Positions 59,883-64,000 of a stretch of DNA of 64,000 nucleotides are shown one piece after another. The notes under the pieces were generated by a model. It saw nothing but the letters and a program-made list of their open reading frames with translations, had not been told where the DNA came from and did not search any database. Positions within the stretch are counted from its first letter, which is position 1, and each line of letters starts with the position of its first letter. The stretch is from Leptasterias polaris (lineage: Eukaryota; Echinodermata; Asteroidea; Forcipulatida; Asteriidae), in assembly GCA_037783415.1 (NCBI GenBank), contig JAZGTN010000046.1:6020501-6084500 (forward strand). Direction: 5' to 3'. A program made the translations under genes and the position numbers.

Positions 59883-62800
59883 CTGGGAAAGACCAAGATG
59901 GAAAAAATTAGAATAAGTTTCACGACATGCCAAAAGTTTATTACACCAAAATTTGCAGTATCATGGCTTTTGTGAATCTGGTAAAGATTGCCGCAGTATA
60001 GTCCATATTTCAGAATTTAAGATCAATAACACGTTTTCATCGTATTCCTTATAGACCTTATGCATATGACGTCATTTGAGTAGGGCGCCCTCACCTAGAG
60101 GTCAAAAGGAAGATGCTCATTGGCCAGTCTTGTGCGCCGCGCGTACAAATCAGCGCGTTTCCATTGTTTCATCATCAGTTTACCTCTAAGATGGCGGCTT
60201 GGTGACGTCAATGCATAAGGTCTATTAAATACGTATACAGATTAGCCAGGTTAGGAGGCTGGGTCTATTTTGCAGCCTCTGCATAATGTTGTCGCCAAAT
60301 CCGAGTTGCACATGTAAGGCAAAAGTAAAAAGATAAATTCAGCTTTTGGGTGGAAGAGAGACACCAGGAAGGACGCTGATGAAGTTGTATATTTTATATC
60401 AATTATATAGAAGAAGGATCGGTTGGTAAGTAGGATGTTTGAATCATATTTTAGGTTTGGGTTACCATTTGTTTAGGGGAAAAGACGGTTGTATGGTACC
60501 TAACTGGGCCTTAACTGTAAATGGATATTAGGCCTGGCCCTGGTCAACTTTCATCTATAGTTAATTTGTCGTGAGCACTTTACGGAAGGCTTAGTTTACG
60601 CCATTTTTACAGGCATATCAATCCTTGCAGTGAGTGCTGTTGTCATCCGCATCTTCCAAAAAGTCAAGAAAAAGCACAACAGCACCCACGTGGTAAATCC
60701 CAGCCATGCTATATTCCATGATATCCCCCCCGTACCATAACACTCAGTCTAGAAGGGGTGTCAATCAACAGGGGTCGGTGACTTGGTGAGAGTGGGCGGA
60801 AAAAAAAATGTCAATGCCCTGTTGTGTACAAACATTTTCCCATTCGGTTTTACACAAGCAATGGCCGCCTGGTTAATGTCAATGACACTACAACTCAGAT
60901 GTTAAGTCACCATAAGTCTGAGGGCCCATAGAGATGATTGAAAACTTATGTTCACCAACTGGCTGGGAGTCCTTTGATGTCTTGCCGACAGTTTCTGTGG
61001 TTAGAAAATGGGAGATAAGCCCTAGGAAGCTCTCTTAAGTGATGTATTACGTTTGGCAGTCACGACTGACAAGGGCCCGAGGGGACGTTTTGCCAAAACA
61101 GGTGCCTCGTTTGAGGTTAAAGTAACAAAAAGGTGTGAGAATTATATTGGTGCCTAAAAAATCCTACCCCGAGTAAGACAAAGTTTCCTCATTCACATGC
61201 ATATTTGATTGATTGTCTAATGAAATACTTATGGATTTTTTTGAAAATCTTTTCAAGAATTTGTCTTGTTAGTTGCTAGTGCCCTTTCTACGGTAACCTG
61301 TCACGGACGAATTGTACATTGACATTCATTGTAAACTAAAGGTATATACCTGTGTATCAGTATCGTCCTCTGTCTCTTTTTTTTGACGCCGCATCATTTG
61401 TTTTCCCCCAAAAGATTATTATTTTTTATTAAATGTATTTTCTCTCCATCTTGGCACTATTCATTTGACAATAAACATTGATTTAATCGCGCTCTATTTT
61501 TATTTTAATTTTAATTTTTTTTTTATTCTGAGCCTCTTTTCTTCTTGTTCAAATAATAAAAAAGCACCACATCTAACAGTCAACATCAACGGCTAGAACA
61601 AAATTGACATCAAAACGAGTATAGCAGTGTGCGTCTAAATGAAATTGACAACTACAAATACCTTGGTGCCCTTGTGAGAGACAGTAGGCCCCTAAAGGTA
61701 AAACCATCAAAATAATAGGCATGGCATGGTCGGTGTGTAACAAAATGACCACTGTATGGAAATCAGGCCTCAACAGAAAGACCAAACTACACATCTGCAA
61801 TACTGAACTGTATGGCAATGAGCCAAAACTATCCACTAAAATACAACAGCGTCGTCTGAGACTAGCAGGGCACTTATACAGAAACATCAAAGAACCTGTC
61901 TCTAGCTTTATCACCTGGTCACCAAAACATGGAAGAAGAAATAGGGGGAGACAAAAGCTCAGCTATACAGATGTAGTTGCCAGGGACGTTGGGATGCTTC
62001 CAACTGATCTTCCTAACTTATGAAGGATAGACAAGAATGGGCACATCTCAACACGATACCGAACTCGGTCGACTAAAGAGAGAGAAAGAAAGAAAAAAGG
62101 CCCTATAGTAATCCTCCTATTTTTGAAAAGCCTGATTAAACAACAGGTTTTTTGGAGGCCTTATGAGGATTGTCGAATCGACGGATCTTGTCAGAACCAC
62201 CACAAATCATACTTATTATGAATAAGACGTCAACAAAATCTCACAATCTCCACCATGCAGATTTAAAATTAATCTGAGGGACAACTATTAATTTATTTTT
62301 GCAAAAATTAGTAAGTGGCCTGACGTTTCGACCCTGGCAGGGTCTTTCTCGAAGGCTATCGAGAAAGACTCTGCTAGGGTCGAAACGTCAGACCACTTAC
62401 TAATTTTTGCTTTTAAACCACAGGTCCTTTAGGCTGGTAAGCAGCTGCAACAGCTTAATTCTATTTCCAAATGTATTTTTGCGAAAGGTTTTCTTCAAAT
62501 TGAGAAACACATCAGTGAAAAAGATCCTGCTCAGCAACCCAAAACAAAGTTTCAAGATCTAATTTTTTTTAATTCTCAAAAGACAAACACTATACAAATA
62601 TCCCAGGTTGTCATGCGTTACTTACATGCATTGCACAGTGATTGGTCCATCGGGATGCTCTTGTGTCCACATCTTGACAGCTTCTAACACCTTGAGGAGA
62701 CTATTGGGGGAGTTGGGGATATCCTTCCCTGTCGGCCACTGAAGGAACTGGATGTGACATACAGTCTGCAACTCTTCATTCTGATAATAAAACATTTCCA

Positions 62801-63662
62801 AATTACCAATGTATTCAGCTTTAACACAGAAGACAAACCCTCTATTTGGTTTTTAAAAATTTTAATGAACTTATGCAAGCCTACAATATTGATTTCAATT
62901 TAAAAGATTATATCACATATTTTTTTTAAGCATTTACATCAATCTTGGCGTGGTGAAAAGGAAGCAATGTAGCTAATGGACAGCAGCGGCCCCAGACCTA
63001 CTCATTGGGGGAGGGGCAAGGCGGGGGGGGGGGGGGTCAAATTTAAACTTAAATTTAAGGGGAGCAAACATCAATCTGTAAGGTAATGTTGTACACCTGA
63101 AAAGTATTTAACTTGTTCCGCGTTACTTGTTCCTCAGCTGGGGGTAACGCGAACAAAAATATTGCATTGATGTGGGAGAAATGGTCTAGGATTAAATTTG
63201 GCCAAAGTCGGCCAATGGGAAAAGTAGTTGAGGTTGGAAATTGGCGTGGGGGCAAATAAAGTAGCTGTGGAGATTTTCCCCTTTAACCTTCCACTTCCAC
63301 CTTCCAGTAGCGCCTCCTCTGCAGATGTAGTAAACGTTTACTAAATCGAATGGTTTAGATTGGTTTGACCTTTGCCGTTGGTGTTTCATCTCGTATATAA
63401 TATAAAACAACTTGAACTTTTTCTTTTACCACGAACATTATTTCAGTTCTTAAACAGTCAATTTGACACCTTTTTGCAAAGTTGAAAAGCCTTATAACAA
63501 AGTCTAACAATAGTGTGAGCAGGAAGGACTGACCTTTTTGAAGATGGTAAATTGTCGCACAATCATATCATCAGTTCGTTGATCCACACTTTTCGACTTG
63601 ACAGTCAAAGGCCCAACTTGGCATTCAGCATCTTCCTCTGGCCAATACTGGGGGACCGTACT
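59747..63662 (-). CDS. receptor-type protein tyrosine phosphatase domain (probably D2), internal exons, catalytically dead
   Basis: Three exons joined in phase (63662-63534, 62780-62626, 59882-59747), 140 codons: STVPQYWPEED..., NEELQTVCHIQFLQWPTGKD..., DGPITVQC|IDGEGCSGTFCALVTLL... and VFQAVKKLRASRAGMVKTM. The order QYWP, WPD-loop, P-loop, Q/VFQ helix and GMV is that of a classical PTP domain. The WPD aspartate is Thr (WPT), the HC of HCSxGxGRT is QC, and the invariant Arg is Cys, so phosphate binding and acid catalysis should be lost, as in many receptor-PTP second domains. Upstream exons lie past the right edge; the expected C-terminal exon (around a Q-Y-x-F motif) was not found. Subfamily not assigned. 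Confidence 0.85.
60051..60225. mobile_element. 175-bp MITE with TATA-flanked inverted ends
   Basis: Ends ATAGACCTTATGCAT and complement, continuing into TGACGTCA in both arms. Centre contains CATTGGCCAG and GCGCCGCGCG. Half copy at 26972-27055. Confidence 0.8.
61600..62025 (+). mobile_element. LINE (RTE/CR1-like) fragment in PTP intron
   Basis: Frames read VRLNEIDNYKYLGALVRDSR, then GLNRKTKLHICNTELYG and QRRLRLAGHLYRNIKEPVSS with GRRNRGRQKLSY. These are the C-terminal LINE words YKYLGxxV and RRLRWxGHvxRM. Several frame changes; non-functional. Confidence 0.75.
62301..62410. repeat. 110-bp near-perfect hairpin in PTP intron
   Basis: Two 52-bp arms (GCAAAAATTAGTAAGTGGCC ... GGGTCTTTCTCGA and complement) separated by 6 nt, with only a few mismatches. 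Contains GACGTTTCGACCCT in each arm. Lies between PTP exons 62626 and 59882. Confidence 0.9.
62626..62780 (-). CDS. PTP exon: degenerate WPD loop to P-loop cysteine
   Basis: 155 nt; acceptor TATCAG, donor GTAAGT. Encodes VCHIQFLQWPTGKDIPNSPN, a helix LLKVLEAVKMWTQEH and DGPITVQCI. The WPD aspartate is replaced by Thr. It ends two bases into the isoleucine codon that follows the P-loop cysteine. Confidence 0.85.
63534..63662 (-). CDS. PTP exon: QYWP segment
   Basis: 129 nt, phase 0 both ends; acceptor TTTAG, donor GTCAGT. Encodes STVPQYWPEEDAECQVGPLT, matching the PTP motif (C)xQYWPxE that precedes the E-x-G/F-T strand, then ...DDMIVRQFTIFKK leading to the WPD-loop exon. Confidence 0.82.
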
Positions 63663-64000
63663 CTAAACACATACACAAAATTCAAGAAGCTAGCTAGTAT
63701 GGCAACGAAATGTTACACAATTTATTTTAATACAAATACCTTCGAACATTAGAGGTTACTCTACAATTGCTTACTTATTGCAATACTTCGGACAGAGCAA
63801 AGAGAAGGGAAAAAATACCCAAAACACAACAACAATCAGGGGTCAGGGGACATTTGTTAATGAAGAATCAATTGGAACAAAAGGCTGAGTAGGTTGCATC
63901 AGCTGGGCCAAATTTTACAGAGCTGTTTGATTAAGAACAACAAGTAAATACAAATTGCTTACCAGAGTAAGATAACCAGCCAAAAGCCATGTCATTTGTA

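Overview
This 64 kb window is animal nuclear DNA. It has spliced genes with GT/AG introns, low gene density, many short interspersed and inverted-repeat elements, decayed LINE fragments and minisatellites. The protein sequences and repeat style fit a marine deuterostome, most likely an echinoderm (a sea star is my best guess; this rests on protein resemblance, not a database search). I see no prokaryotic gene system and no CRISPR array.

Three genes are supported. (1) Positions 832-7339, + strand: the last seven coding exons of a vasa/DDX4 DEAD-box RNA helicase, from just before the Q motif to the glycine-rich tail and the final Glu-Ser-Trp-Asp. Its 5' exons lie left of the window. (2) Positions 44327-14570, - strand: what appears to be a complete dihydropyrimidine dehydrogenase gene (DPYD), reconstructed as 16 coding exons totalling 1022 codons, all in phase, including an 11-codon first exon and a 37-codon second exon. 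(3) Positions 63662-59747, - strand: three internal exons of a protein tyrosine phosphatase domain, probably the second domain of a receptor-type PTP. It has lost the WPD aspartate and the P-loop arginine, so it reads as a pseudophosphatase. Its 5' part lies beyond the right edge and its 3' exons were not found.

Layout: 1-831 is a vasa intron with repeats. 832-7339 is vasa; the intron at 3167-4410 holds two minisatellites flanking an inverted-repeat element. 7340-14569 is a tail-to-tail intergenic region with candidate poly(A) signals. 14570-44327 is DPYD, with introns full of SINEs, MITE-like elements, LINE 3' ends and tandem arrays. 44328-59746 has no recognised gene; it carries two 3-4 kb segments bounded by inverted repeats, three LINE fragments, a 21-bp minisatellite and long homopolymer G/C runs. 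59747-63662 is the PTP fragment; one intron contains a LINE remnant, a 175-bp MITE and a 110-bp near-perfect hairpin.

The three genes do not form a pathway: germline RNA helicase, pyrimidine catabolism and a signalling (pseudo)phosphatase are simply neighbours. The most notable observations are the fused-exon structure of DPYD compared with vertebrates, the doubly inactivated PTP domain, the minisatellite-MITE-minisatellite arrangement in vasa, the exact 82-bp array carrying a tRNA B-box-like motif, the long hairpin in the PTP intron and several clean MITE families.
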